Origin: Phycisphaerae bacterium
GTDB taxonomy: Bacteria; Planctomycetota; Phycisphaerae; UBA1845; Fen-1342
Reading direction: 5' to 3'
NCBI GenBank assembly: GCA_028279405.1
Contig: JANQNU010000070.1
Coordinates: 124,001-188,000 of the forward strand
Length of the DNA stretch: 64,000 bases
Within the stretch, counting starts at the first letter, position 1. Each line of letters begins with the position of its first letter. The notes under the pieces are model-generated. The model was given only the letters and a program-made list of their open reading frames with translations. It had not been told where the DNA came from and made no database searches. The translations under genes were made by a program, and so were the position numbers. This document shows positions 1 through 8,944 of the stretch, piece after piece.

Positions 1-49
1 AACTTCTTCCGCACCGCTGAACCACGCCGGCGCGAGCCTCCGCGTCTGA

Positions 50-460
50 CTAGCCGAACAGCCGGATCGCCTGCTGCATCATCGTCCGCGAGACATTCAT
101 CATCGCGACGTTTGCCTCGTAGGCCCGGCTGGCTTCCATCGCATCGACATATTCCATCGTGATGTTGACGTTCGGGTACCGGACATAATTCGTCAGCGGC
201 CCTTCGCGGATCCGATCGCTGTGTCCTGGGTCGAAACGCAACTGGAACGGCGACGGATCGTGTCCGACCTCGTCGATCTGCACGCCGGCGCCACCCGCGC
301 CATCGCCGGTCATGAACGAGACGAAGCGCCGCTGATAGGGCGCGACCGTGCCGTCCTCCTGCCGGGTCGTGAAGGCGTTCGCGATGTTGCCGGAGATGAC
401 GTCGAGGCGCACGCGTTGCGCCACCAATGCCGAGCGACTGATGTCCAACGACTTCATCAT
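50..460 (-). CDS. flgC: Flagellar basal-body rod protein FlgC
   Basis: FlgC is a proximal rod subunit of the flagellar basal body, exported by the flagellar type III apparatus and assembled in the periplasm. The 136-residue protein is the usual length. The N-terminal rod motif (LDISRSALVAQRVRLD, then NIANAFTT, residues 5-32) and the C-terminal helix with MEYVDAMEASRAYEANVAMM (residues 102-121) are both present. These are the coiled-coil ends shared by rod, hook and filament proteins. The start overlaps the stop of flgB by 4 bp, so the two are translationally coupled. The next gene in this order would normally be fliE, which would lie off the window edge; positions 1-49 contain no minus-strand ATG. 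Confidence 0.95.
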   Translation of the reverse strand: MMKSLDISRSALVAQRVRLDVISGNIANAFTTRQEDGTVAPYQRRFVSFMTGDGAGGAGVQIDEVGHDPSPFQLRFDPGHSDRIREGPLTNYVRYPNVNITMEYVDAMEASRAYEANVAMMNVSRTMMQQAIRLFG

Positions 461-891
461 CGTAAGCGTCCTCGAATCGCGGTCAGCAGGCCTTCGAAGC
501 GTGTTCGCAGCAGGTTCGTGCTGAATTCGTACATCAACGTGTTACCGGCGACGTCCGACATCAGCCCCTCGAGACGTGCAGTCGTGCCGTCATGAAACAG
601 CACGTTGGGCGCCGGCTCGACCTCCGGTCGAACCTCCAGCCCCCGGTGCGACGATTGAAACTGCGGATTGTGCCGCAGCTCGAGCGGGCGGATGTCCCCG
701 GGCCGTTTGGCGTCCAGCGCTTCCTGCAAGGAAGCCTGAAACGCATCGACATCCAGCCGCTTCGCGTGATAGTCCGGCGTGTCCAGATTCGCGATATTCT
801 CCGACAGCACGCTATGACGCTGCTCGGCGAACTGCGCACTGAGCGCGATCGCATCCGTCACCTTGCTCGATAACAACCGGTCAACCCACAT
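457..891 (-). CDS. flgB: Flagellar basal-body rod protein FlgB
   Basis: FlgB is the other proximal rod protein, joining the MS ring/FliE to FlgC. The frame is open from a GTG at 900, but the ATG at 891 gives a 144-residue protein starting MWVDRLLSSKV and leaves a better gap to the GAGGTG ribosome site, so I chose it. The rod motif HSVLSENIANLDTPDYHAKRLD is typical of FlgB. The C-terminal segment MYEFSTNLLRTRFEGLLTAI is the helical export/assembly end. A strong sigma-54 promoter match lies about 55 bp upstream. The gene for a sigma-54 activator comes just before it on the same strand. Confidence 0.94.
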   Translation of the reverse strand: MWVDRLLSSKVTDAIALSAQFAEQRHSVLSENIANLDTPDYHAKRLDVDAFQASLQEALDAKRPGDIRPLELRHNPQFQSSHRGLEVRPEVEPAPNVLFHDGTTARLEGLMSDVAGNTLMYEFSTNLLRTRFEGLLTAIRGRLR

Positions 892-943
892 GCCGTCCAC
901 TCACCTCAGCATCCGTGCGCTCGTCTCCGTGCCAGTCCTGGCT

Positions 944-958
944 GGCAACCCCTGTGCC
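944..958 (-). promoter_or_regulatory. Sigma-54 (RpoN) promoter of flgBC
   Basis: Read on the minus strand, the site is CGGCACAGGGGTTGCC: a GGCAC -24 element, a 5-bp spacer and a TTGC -12 element. The spacing from the -24 GG to the -12 GC is exactly the canonical 10 nt. Predicted transcription would start near 932, about 40 nt before the flgB ATG. It lies just after the end of a sigma-54 activator gene, which makes a functional link likely. Confidence 0.75.
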
Positions 959-971
959 GGAACTCGATAAA

Positions 972-2408
972 TCACACACTGAACGCCGGCTCATACTCGG
1001 TGGACAATGCCGTGTACGACGTCCCGCGCCGTCCGGTTTCGATAAAACTGCCTTCCTCACGCCATTTCTTCAGTTTCAGGCCAAGTGTCCGCAAGCCGAT
1101 GCCCAGCGCCCGCGCCGTCTTCTCCCGATGTCCATCGAAGCGTTCGAGCGTACGCACGATCAGATCCCGCTCCGCATCGGACAAAATCTGCCCGTCGCGA
1201 TAGGCCACTTTTTGCGCTGGTGCGCTGGCCGCCTTGACCAGCCCGTTCAAGAGGGGACGCACGATCGTCGGCTCCACCGTCTTACCGGCCTCGAGCACGC
1301 ACAGGCGTTCACAGAGATTCTGCAGTTCGCGAACATTCCCCGGCCAGGCATAGTCGTGGAGCAGACGCGCCGTCTCATCCGAGAGAATCGGCCGCTCCTT
1401 GCCCTCGCGCTTGTGAATCCGGGCAATGAAGTAATCCAATAACAACGGGATGTCCTCGCGCCGATCGGTCAGCGCCGGGACTTCAATCGGCAGCACGCTC
1501 AGGCGGTAATAGAGGTCCTCGCGAAACTTGGCCTTCGCAGCCCAATCGCGCAAATCGCGATTCGTCGTCGCGATGACCCGCACATCGACGCGTCGCGTAA
1601 CGGAACTGCCGACACGCTCGAACTCACGCTCCTGAAGCACGCGCAACAGCTTCGCCTGCAACGCCGGCGCGATCTCGGATACCTCGTCCAGCAGCAGGGT
1701 CCCGCCGTCTGCAAGCTCGAACCGGCCCTTGCGCGTCCGATCGGCACCGGTAAAGGCGCCGCGCTCATGTCCAAACAGCTCACTCTCCAGCAACGTCGGC
1801 GACAGTGCCGCGCAATTGACGCAGAGCATGGGCTTGTCGGCCCGTGGCGACGCTGCGTGCACCGCCCGAGCGATCATTTCCTTTCCGGCACCGCTCGGTC
1901 CGCTGATAAGCACGGTCGCGGCGCTTTGAGCGACGCGCTGCACTTTCTCGAGCACCGGACGCATGGTCGGCGAATCCCCGACCATGCGGTTCTCGGCGTG
2001 CCAGTCCTCGAGCGTCCGACGCATGGCCTCGTTCTCGCGAACGAGGGTTCGTTGCCGAACGGCACGCTCGATCAGGATCTCGATCTCGTCAGCATCGAAC
2101 GGTTTCTTCACGTAGTCGAAGGCGCCAAGTTTCATGGCCTCGACTGCGGTCTCGACGCTGGCATGGGCGGTCATGAGCAACACCGGCGTATCGAAGCCGA
2201 GCCGTCGCAACTCGCGCAGCAGCGCGATGCCGTCCATACCGGGCATCCGCAGATCGGTCAGCACCACGTCCGCCTCTTGCTGGCGCATATGCGTCAGGGC
2301 GTCCTGCGCGTTGTCGAACGCGAAGACCTTGTGGTCCAGGCGCGCGAGCGCGGTCGCCAGTGAGTCCCGCATCATGGCCTGATCATCGATGAGACAAATG
2401 AGCGCCAT
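972..2408 (-). CDS. Sigma-54-dependent response regulator (FlgR/AtoC type)
   Basis: NtrC-family transcription activator of 478 residues. Order: receiver domain (phospho-acceptor Asp52 in VVLTDLRMPGMDG, conserved Lys in VKKP), AAA+ sigma-54 interaction domain (Walker A GPSGAGKE at 170-177, GAFTGA loop at 217-222, Walker B LLLDEV near 238-243), and a C-terminal Fis-type helix-turn-helix (about 420-455). GAFTGA is the loop that contacts sigma-54. The frame is open further upstream but would overlap the kinase gene; the ATG at 2408 follows a GAGGGAAGAA ribosome site and matches the usual start of receiver domains (ALICLIDD). It lies 22 bp after the kinase gene and just before flgB, so it is probably a FlgR-like activator of rod and hook genes. 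Confidence 0.93.
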   Translation of the reverse strand: MALICLIDDQAMMRDSLATALARLDHKVFAFDNAQDALTHMRQQEADVVLTDLRMPGMDGIALLRELRRLGFDTPVLLMTAHASVETAVEAMKLGAFDYVKKPFDADEIEILIERAVRQRTLVRENEAMRRTLEDWHAENRMVGDSPTMRPVLEKVQRVAQSAATVLISGPSGAGKEMIARAVHAASPRADKPMLCVNCAALSPTLLESELFGHERGAFTGADRTRKGRFELADGGTLLLDEVSEIAPALQAKLLRVLQEREFERVGSSVTRRVDVRVIATTNRDLRDWAAKAKFREDLYYRLSVLPIEVPALTDRREDIPLLLDYFIARIHKREGKERPILSDETARLLHDYAWPGNVRELQNLCERLCVLEAGKTVEPTIVRPLLNGLVKAASAPAQKVAYRDGQILSDAERDLIVRTLERFDGHREKTARALGIGLRTLGLKLKKWREEGSFIETGRRGTSYTALSTEYEPAFSV

Positions 2409-2430
2409 TTCTTCCCTCGTTTCCTGTGCG

Positions 2431-3339
2431 TCAGGCGGCGTACGTTTGCCGCGAGTCCGTGTTTGCGTGTTTGCGCGTGGAGTCTGAAGTGGGCAGGGGC
2501 AGGCGAATGACGAACGCCGCCCCACCACCTTCACGGTTATTGGCCGTCAGCTCGCCGCCGTAGGCTTCCACGAGCCGCGAAGCAATCGTCAGACCCAGCC
2601 CGGTGCCGTGGTCCTTAGTCGTAAAGAATGGATCGAAGATGCGATCGATGAGCTCGGCCGGCAGCCCGCAGCCGCGGTCGGCGACCGTGATCGTCGCCTG
2701 GCGCTCGTCCTGTCGCACCTGCATCTCGATTACGCCGCCTGCCGGCGAGGCATCCGCGGCGTTGATCATCAGGTTCAGCAGCACGCGCTGCAGGCCGTCC
2801 GGCTCGACCGGAACCAGGATCTCCGTGTCCGGCAGATCGGTGACCAACCCGACCGCCGCACGGTCGAGCTTGTCGCGGCACAGGTCGCTGGCGCGCTCGA
2901 TGACGCGTCGCACCGGTACGGGCTCATAGGTTCGGCGTCGCGGGGCGAGCGCCAGAGTATCCTGGACGACGCCGTCGATGGCCCGGATTCCGGCTTCGAT
3001 CTTGTCGATCAGCGCGCCGGCCGCCTGGAGATCGCCGCACTCGCTACGGAGCAATCCGCTGTAGAGCTGGATCGCGCCGAGTGGATTGCGCACTTCATGC
3101 GCGACACCCGCGGCAAGTTCACCCAGTGCTGCAAGCCGTCGTCGTCTCTCCAGCTCGCGATCCTTGGATTCGAGTTCGGCCCGTAGCCGTTCGACTTCGT
3201 GCTGCAGCGCTTCGTGGGTACTCTGCAGCCGCTCGGCAACTGCCATATAGTCCCGCAGGATCGGGCCAAGCAGCGCGTCGGGTTGTAGTTCCGGCATCCC
3301 TGCCGTCGGGTCGGACATCCCTGTCTCCAGCATGCTCAT
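2431..3339 (-). CDS. Soluble sensor histidine kinase (FlgS-like)
   Basis: A 302-residue two-component kinase. The N-terminal half is a coiled coil (about 30-68) with no membrane segment, so it should be cytoplasmic. The HisKA box LAAGVAHEVRNPLGAIQ carries the phospho-accepting His81. The ATPase domain shows an N box (LMINAADASP), a G1 box (DRGCGLP) and a G2 box (GTGLGLTIA). Its start overlaps the stop of the FlgN-like gene by 4 bp, and its stop lies 22 bp before the response-regulator gene. This arrangement fits a FlgS/FlgR pair reading flagellar assembly state, as in epsilonproteobacteria. The signal sensed is not visible in the sequence. Confidence 0.9.
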   Translation of the reverse strand: MSMLETGMSDPTAGMPELQPDALLGPILRDYMAVAERLQSTHEALQHEVERLRAELESKDRELERRRRLAALGELAAGVAHEVRNPLGAIQLYSGLLRSECGDLQAAGALIDKIEAGIRAIDGVVQDTLALAPRRRTYEPVPVRRVIERASDLCRDKLDRAAVGLVTDLPDTEILVPVEPDGLQRVLLNLMINAADASPAGGVIEMQVRQDERQATITVADRGCGLPAELIDRIFDPFFTTKDHGTGLGLTIASRLVEAYGGELTANNREGGGAAFVIRLPLPTSDSTRKHANTDSRQTYAA

Positions 3340-3803
3340 CCGGTCATATCGGCTGCGGCCGGTCCGCGAACGCCGCCGGACTGTTTCTCGTACGCGGCAC
3401 CCGCCTGAGCCTTGCCGCTGAGGACTTGCAATTCCTGGCCGATCGCCTGCGTGCGCGCCGAGAGTAGCGCCCCGTCCGCCTGGTCGATCTTGAGAATCGA
3501 TCGTAGTGCCGTGTTGATCTCGTTCAGCAAGCCGTGTACCCGCGTCCGCTGTTCGGTATTCATGGCCAGATAGGTCTCATCCCAGCGCTGCCGAAACGGC
3601 GCCAGAGCGCGGTTCAGTTGGGCCAGCCGCAGGATGTGCTCCTGCCGAGACTGCAGCACGTTCAGTAGCCGCTCCGGCTCTCCGCCGGCAATCAACTCGC
3701 GCTGCTGGGCCGCGAGCGCATCCACCTTGCGGTAGATGTCACGCTGCTCGGTGAGCAGTGCAAGCACGTGGTCGCTGTTGTGCGTCGTCGTTTCAGCCGC
3801 CAT
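3336..3803 (-). CDS. FlgN-like flagellar export chaperone
   Basis: A 155-residue, almost wholly helical protein. Residues about 10-110 have the pattern of the FlgN family: a long heptad-like stretch (LLTEQRDIYRKVDALAAQQRELI, then LLNVLQSRQEHILRLAQLNRAL). FlgN chaperones the hook-filament junction proteins FlgK and FlgL before export. The start at 3803 has an AGGAGG ribosome site 7 nt upstream. A longer open frame upstream runs into the TPR gene and is not needed. It is the second gene of the flagellar operon, 14 bp after the TPR gene and overlapping the kinase by 4 bp. The fold class is clear; the exact client is inferred from position. Confidence 0.75.
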   Translation of the reverse strand: MAAETTTHNSDHVLALLTEQRDIYRKVDALAAQQRELIAGGEPERLLNVLQSRQEHILRLAQLNRALAPFRQRWDETYLAMNTEQRTRVHGLLNEINTALRSILKIDQADGALLSARTQAIGQELQVLSGKAQAGAAYEKQSGGVRGPAAADMTG

Positions 3804-3817
3804 GCGGGCCTCCTGCC

Positions 3818-6178
3818 CTATCGTGTGCTTGCCAGTACGTCCCGAAAGATGAGCGAGTCCATGATCGTTTCGAGATAGCGCTCCCAGCTGGCGCGATCGC
3901 TGCCGTCGTCCGCATCCACAAACGCCCGCGCGGGAACGCTGCGCAGCAACCAACGTGCGCGCTCCACGGCGCGCGCCGCTTCCTCGAAAGTGCCGCGCCG
4001 CAGGTGTATGTTCGCGATCTGCACTTGCGCGACGAGTGCGGTCGGCGTCTGCTCGTAACGGTTGATGACATCCTGGTACGCCCGGATCGCCTCGTCGTGC
4101 CGGTTCGGTTCGTCCAGTTCGTACAGACAGTCGGCCGCGTTGATCGCTGCGAGCCGCGTATAGAGCTGCGTCGCTTCGGAGGCGGAGTCCTCGTCCTGCA
4201 CCGCACTGAGGAACCGCCGATATTGCGCCAGTGCCTGGCGAAAACGCTCGTCGCTCTCGGCCTGCACGTCCGCGGTGACGGCGCGCTGCCCCCCATCGGA
4301 ACGCAGCGCGTACGCACTGAGCCGATAGGCATCGGCCAGCAGAAACAGCGCTCGGCCTCGGTCGGGATCGTCGGGATAGTACTCCAGGAAACTCTCGAGT
4401 CGCGCGATGGCGTCCGCGTAGCGGCCTTCCTGATAGTACAGGTCCGCCAGCAGCAGCAGCGCATCGTGGAACACGACCGCTTTCGGAGCGATATAGTCGT
4501 CCTCCAGCAGCGCAACCAGTTCACGCTCCGCCTGCACCGCCTTATCTCCGCCGAGGGACAGCAAAGCGTCGACGGCGTGCAGGCGGCCGCGCGCCGTTTC
4601 CTCGAGGGTGGGGAACCGCTCGGCCAGCAAGCGGTACTGCGCGATTGCGTCTTCGAACTCACCGATCGCTTCGTATGCTTGTCCGAGCTGGAGAAGTGCC
4701 TGCGGCAACCGTGGATCGCCGGGACGTGCGGAGACGAACGCCCGCAGCAGTCGCCGGACCTCGGCGTTGTGCCCGCCCGCATCGAAAGCCTGAGCCGCCT
4801 CCCAGAACAGCGCGGCGCTATGGTCGTCGTCTCGATCCTGAAACTCCGCCGCTTCCTCCAGCGCCCGGCCGGCCCGCGCAAAATACTGCCGACTCTGCCC
4901 CTCGTCGTCGATCTGCTCCGCGGCGGTTCGATACGCCTTGCCGAGGCGTTCGAGCAGGTGCAGCGTCACCATCCGGTCCTGCTCGGCCATCGCGATCTCG
5001 GTGGCCATTTCCAGGTAAGGCAGCGCCGCATCGAAAGCCTGCTGCGCGAACTGCTTCTCGAACAGGCCGACCAGCGCGCCACGGAACTCGAGCCGCGCCC
5101 GCGGCAGCAACGCCGATCGGCGTTTGAGCGCCGCGACCGCCTCACGGAAAACTGCGATTGCCTCCGCATGCCGCTCCAGCAGCGCCAGCGCCTGACCACG
5201 GCCGACCGTTGCCGACATCTGCAAGCGCAACGCGGGCTTGTACGCCAGCGCTTCTTCGAACGCCGTCAGCGCCTCCTGCGGTCGCAGCTCTTCCAGATTG
5301 ATCCTTCCAAGCAACCAGCGATTCAGCGCCGGCAAATGGCCATACCCATCCATCCGGTCACTGCGCAGCGGCTCCTGCCCGAGCCAATCGTCGATCCAGT
5401 AGACCAACGGCGCCGCCTCGCGCGTCCGCCCCTCGTTGACCAGCACCCAGGCCTCGAGGTACTCCAGGTACCCCTTCATGTCGCTCGTCCGGAGTCGCGC
5501 TCCGTGCGTATTGATCAGGTTCCGAGCCCGCGTGATGTCGTTGTCGTCAAGCGCCTCGCGCACCGTCCGCTGCAGCGCCCACCAGAGATGCTCGACGCCC
5601 AAACCGTCGTCGTTCATCAGTTCGGCCAGTCGCTGCCGTCGGGCGCGTGTTGCCGACGGATCGAGTTCGAGCAGTGTAATCAACTTGCGCAGCGCCTCTC
5701 GACGTTGCGGCGCCGGCGGCTCCGAGTCCAGCAATGACTCATACGTGCGCCGAGCGGTATCAAGCTGCCCGTCCCACTCCAACGCGTCGGCCAGTCGCAA
5801 CAGCGCCTCCGCCGAACGCGGCCGTCCGAGCTCGAAGGCTGCCTGCTGATGCGTCAGAATCTTCGCTACATGGTCAGGCGTCGGATCGGGATTGCCATGC
5901 TCGAGCGTATGGATGGTCTCGGCGAGGAATTCGTGCAGCTCCGCCTGCTGGTCCGCCGGCAACGGCGGGTCGAGATCGAGCAGATTCGCGGCAGTGTCGG
6001 CTGCTTCCACGCTCGCACCTTGGCCGCGGAGCATTACCAGGTCGGCCTTGACGTCTGCAAACGTCTGCGCGGGAGTCTCAGGACGCAGCGTATACAGCGT
6101 AATCGCCGCCCCGGCTGCGGCCACGAGCGCCACTGGCACCTGCCAACGCCCCGCCAGCAATGTCTTCAATGCCTGCAT
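3818..6178 (-). CDS. Membrane-anchored TPR-repeat protein at head of flagellar operon
   Basis: A 786-residue protein with one N-terminal hydrophobic segment (about residues 10-30, WQVPVALVAAAGAAITLYTL) followed by a very long array of tetratricopeptide-like helical hairpins. Examples are EALTAFEEALAYKPALRL, FEDAIAQYRLLAERFP and YADAIARLESFLEYYP. The topology suggests anchoring in the inner membrane with the repeats on one side. The ATG at 6178 starts just before the hydrophobic segment; the frame is open for 33 more codons that look non-coding. The gene lies 14 bp from the FlgN-like gene, so it may scaffold flagellar or envelope assembly. I do not recognise a named family. No enzymatic motif is visible. 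Confidence 0.75.
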   Translation of the reverse strand: MQALKTLLAGRWQVPVALVAAAGAAITLYTLRPETPAQTFADVKADLVMLRGQGASVEAADTAANLLDLDPPLPADQQAELHEFLAETIHTLEHGNPDPTPDHVAKILTHQQAAFELGRPRSAEALLRLADALEWDGQLDTARRTYESLLDSEPPAPQRREALRKLITLLELDPSATRARRQRLAELMNDDGLGVEHLWWALQRTVREALDDNDITRARNLINTHGARLRTSDMKGYLEYLEAWVLVNEGRTREAAPLVYWIDDWLGQEPLRSDRMDGYGHLPALNRWLLGRINLEELRPQEALTAFEEALAYKPALRLQMSATVGRGQALALLERHAEAIAVFREAVAALKRRSALLPRARLEFRGALVGLFEKQFAQQAFDAALPYLEMATEIAMAEQDRMVTLHLLERLGKAYRTAAEQIDDEGQSRQYFARAGRALEEAAEFQDRDDDHSAALFWEAAQAFDAGGHNAEVRRLLRAFVSARPGDPRLPQALLQLGQAYEAIGEFEDAIAQYRLLAERFPTLEETARGRLHAVDALLSLGGDKAVQAERELVALLEDDYIAPKAVVFHDALLLLADLYYQEGRYADAIARLESFLEYYPDDPDRGRALFLLADAYRLSAYALRSDGGQRAVTADVQAESDERFRQALAQYRRFLSAVQDEDSASEATQLYTRLAAINAADCLYELDEPNRHDEAIRAYQDVINRYEQTPTALVAQVQIANIHLRRGTFEEAARAVERARWLLRSVPARAFVDADDGSDRASWERYLETIMDSLIFRDVLASTR

Positions 6179-6519
6179 CTGTGTTCCGTGCCATTCCGTG
6201 AATCGGAGGCCCGACGCCGAACGCTTGCCCTTCCTATCGGCGACACTCGCCCCGGCCGTGCATCGAATTTGCGCCACACCCGCCAGAAGTGCGCAAGTTC
6301 ACCCGCGCCAGGAACGCCAAATGATGCCTATTACCGACAGTATTGCTCTGTATTGCTGCAAATCCGGTCAGCCCCCCGCAACTACACGCAACTGCATTCC
6401 GCGCACGATCTTTGCCGCACCCGCGGCCCCATACGCTGCAGTCGAAAGTCGCGCTATAGCCCCGCGCAGCACACCACCGATATCAGGAGTGGAACTGTCG
6501 GCCCTCTGGTGGAACCGAG
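6179..6519. other. Divergent intergenic region, no gene seen
   Basis: These 341 bp separate the divergent starts of the TPR/flagellar operon and the diguanylate cyclase, so they should hold both promoters. I found no convincing sigma-70 or sigma-54 pair. I see no RNA gene and no open frame with a ribosome site, apart from shadows of neighbouring frames. Confidence 0.5.
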
Positions 6520-7980
6520 ATGGCTCACCCCGCGCATGTCGTGCTGGTCACGGATGATCCGCACCTGCGGGAGCTTGTTACGTCACGCAAGCCCCCGGGG
6601 GCCGAGATCGCAGTCCGTCCGATCGGCGACTTCGACGACACGCAGATCAGCCCCGAGACGGAGTACTGGCTCGATCGGGATGCCGTTTGCCCTGAGAGAT
6701 TTCCGCCTTGCCGAAGATGGGTCTTCTTTCAGTCGACATCGAACACGAACGGCGCGCCCGGCCTGCTCATCCGCAAACCGTGCGCCCCGGCCATGCTCGA
6801 CCTGCTCTGGGCCGGCGTGGACCTGGCGCCGACGCGCACCGCAGCCCCGTGGAGTGCCGCCGTCCTGCCGACCTGGATCTGTGACTATCACCACCTCGAC
6901 TTGCGGACACTGTTGCGGGCCATCACACGCACGCTACCCAAACGACTCGGATACGAGCGGGCTGCGCTCTGGCTCCACGAACCCTCGCAGGATGCGCTCA
7001 TACCGGCCGCCATGTCGCACGATGACGTACAGATCCTCTCGACGCGCCTGTGCGACGAAGAGCGCCTCGTCCGTGCCGCCATCAGTCGCCCGGCACCGAT
7101 TCGCGCTGATTCCCTGGTCGAACTGGCAACGCGACTGAACATCGACTGCAACGAGCTGTCCAAGGATGGGCCGACCGAGCGACGATTGATCGCCCCCCTG
7201 CGAACAGCCGACCAGTTCATCGGAACGATCGTCCTCGCCGGCGGAGACGCCGACCCCGAAACACTGCACGCCGCGCAACTCAGCGATATCTTCGCGTTCA
7301 TCGCGCGCGCCGTCGATTACGCCCGCCAGTTCGAGGTGACGCGGGTCGAAGCGCGCGTCGACGGCCTCACGGGGCTCTTCAACTACCGCTGGATTCGCGA
7401 CGTGCTCGAACGCGAGCGACTCCGGGCGGAACGATTCCGGACAGGCCTGGCGCTGCTGATGCTCGACCTCGATCATCTCAAGTGCATCAACGACAACCAC
7501 GGTCACGCATTCGGCAATCGCGTGTTGCGCCAGCTTGCCGCTCAAATCAGTGGCGCCCTGCGACGCTTCGACACCGCGGCCCGTATCGGCGGTGACGAAT
7601 TCCTGATCCTGCTACCCTCCACCGACCTCCTCGGCGCCAGACAGGTCGGCTACCGGCTGATGGAATCGGTCCGCAGCGAGCCGCTGACAATCGCGCACCA
7701 AACCGTACCCGTCAGTATCAGCATCGGGGTCGCGCAATGGATCCGCGGCTGGAACAGCGAACAGTTTATCGACGCCGCCGACCACGCGCTCTACGCGGCC
7801 AAACGGAACGGTCGCAATCAGGTATTCTGCTCGACCGAGTGCCAATCCACCCAGCAGGTCGTCACGTCGCGTGACAGCATCCCGCCAGCACCGACCGACC
7901 GCGCTACGCGACCCGCGACACCCCCGGCACCAACCGCAACGGCCACCGAGCCCCCAGGCTCGGAAGCGCTCAAACCATAA
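6520..7980 (+). CDS. Diguanylate cyclase, GAF-GGDEF
   Basis: Makes the second messenger cyclic di-GMP from two GTP. The 486 residues hold a degenerate receiver-like N-terminus (1-100, without a clear phospho-acceptor), a GAF-like sensor region (about 125-275) and a GGDEF domain (about 280-440). The active-site motif GGDEF is intact at 357-361. An RxxD allosteric inhibition site (RRFD, 348-351) lies exactly five residues upstream, so product feedback is expected. The last 45 residues are a Pro/Thr/Ala-rich tail. The start has GGTGG upstream. The gene is convergent with the epimerase gene, overlapping by 11 bp. Its neighbourhood with flagellar genes suggests a role in motility/sessility switching, but that is inference. 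Confidence 0.92.
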   Translation: MAHPAHVVLVTDDPHLRELVTSRKPPGAEIAVRPIGDFDDTQISPETEYWLDRDAVCPERFPPCRRWVFFQSTSNTNGAPGLLIRKPCAPAMLDLLWAGVDLAPTRTAAPWSAAVLPTWICDYHHLDLRTLLRAITRTLPKRLGYERAALWLHEPSQDALIPAAMSHDDVQILSTRLCDEERLVRAAISRPAPIRADSLVELATRLNIDCNELSKDGPTERRLIAPLRTADQFIGTIVLAGGDADPETLHAAQLSDIFAFIARAVDYARQFEVTRVEARVDGLTGLFNYRWIRDVLERERLRAERFRTGLALLMLDLDHLKCINDNHGHAFGNRVLRQLAAQISGALRRFDTAARIGGDEFLILLPSTDLLGARQVGYRLMESVRSEPLTIAHQTVPVSISIGVAQWIRGWNSEQFIDAADHALYAAKRNGRNQVFCSTECQSTQQVVTSRDSIPPAPTDRATRPATPPAPTATATEPPGSEALKP

Positions 7981-8869
7981 CTTCGTCGAGCATCTGCCCC
8001 ACGGTACTCTCGAACAGCGTCCAGCCGCCGAACTCCATCCCCAATTCGCGAAGCTTGCCCGTTTCGATCTGATTCATCGGCTGACGCGGCTGCCCCACGA
8101 TCTCGGCGCTGCTGCCGGAGATCTGCTTGGCGGTCGTCGCGACGTCGTACTCGGAAATGTACCGGTCGTAACAGTTGTACGCCTGTCCCGCAATCCCCGG
8201 CGCCGACAACAACAGTTCCGCCGCACGCGCCACATCCGCGGCGTGCACTTCCTTGCCCCCTCGACTCACCTCAACCTGCTCGCCCCGGGCGACCCGCTGC
8301 ACCAGGTCGAACCACTTGCTCTGCCGAACGTCCGACATCAATCCATAGATGCCCGTCGGCCGCAAGCTGCAAATCTCGTAACCGTGGCCCAGACCATAGC
8401 TGTGAATGAACTTCTCGATCGCCGCCTTGTGCGCGCCATAGTGCGAGGTGGGCCACAGAGGATGCTCCTCGTCCAACCGTCGATCGGGCAGGATGATTTC
8501 ATGCACGGCACACGTCGATATGAACACGAAGCGCGGCACCTCCGCTGCCAGCGCCTGCTCGATCAGCCGAATCGTCCCGACGACGTTGGTCTCGACGAAC
8601 TCGCTCAACGGCCCCTCGCCGCCACGAAAACCGCCACCCGGGTGATGCAGTGCCGAGTGAATCACGGCGTCGCAGCCCTCGAGTAAACGCCGGCCGGCCT
8701 CGTTGTCGTTGAGCGTGCCGGGCAACCAATCGACCTGACCGCCATCGTCGACCTGATCGCGTGCCGCGTCGGTTCGATACCAGGCGCGGCACGAATGGCC
8801 CGAAGCCGCAAGTTGTTTGAGTATATACTGACCGAGAAAGCCCGTTCCGCCGGTAACTGCTACGCGCAT
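7970..8869 (-). CDS. NAD(P)-dependent epimerase/dehydratase (extended SDR)
   Basis: A 299-residue extended short-chain dehydrogenase. The Rossmann motif GGTGFLGQ (residues 7-14) binds NAD(P). The active-site Ser is in FVFISTCAVHE and the catalytic pair is YxxxK in HYGAHKAAIEK. Family members modify nucleotide sugars or related alcohols/ketones; the substrate cannot be read from the sequence. It is the last gene of a minus-strand set after the radical SAM gene (75 bp gap), suggesting a shared pathway such as surface-glycan or small-molecule synthesis. Confidence 0.88.
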   Translation of the reverse strand: MRVAVTGGTGFLGQYILKQLAASGHSCRAWYRTDAARDQVDDGGQVDWLPGTLNDNEAGRRLLEGCDAVIHSALHHPGGGFRGGEGPLSEFVETNVVGTIRLIEQALAAEVPRFVFISTCAVHEIILPDRRLDEEHPLWPTSHYGAHKAAIEKFIHSYGLGHGYEICSLRPTGIYGLMSDVRQSKWFDLVQRVARGEQVEVSRGGKEVHAADVARAAELLLSAPGIAGQAYNCYDRYISEYDVATTAKQISGSSAEIVGQPRQPMNQIETGKLRELGMEFGGWTLFESTVGQMLDEVMV

Positions 8870-8944
8870 CGGATATGCTCCTGCCCCGCGGACTCCGCCG
8901 CGTTACCCATACAGTAGCACGAGCAGACGCGGATGCGTAGTCCT

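Noticed and set aside
898-925. Second sigma-54-like match (TGGCACGGAG...GC) before flgB
   Set aside because: The distance between the GG and GC elements is 11 nt rather than 10, so the match at 944-958 is preferred.
3758-5737. 659-codon open frame on the plus strand opposite the TPR gene
   Set aside because: Shadow of the TPR frame produced by high GC; rich in Arg and Gln without any domain.
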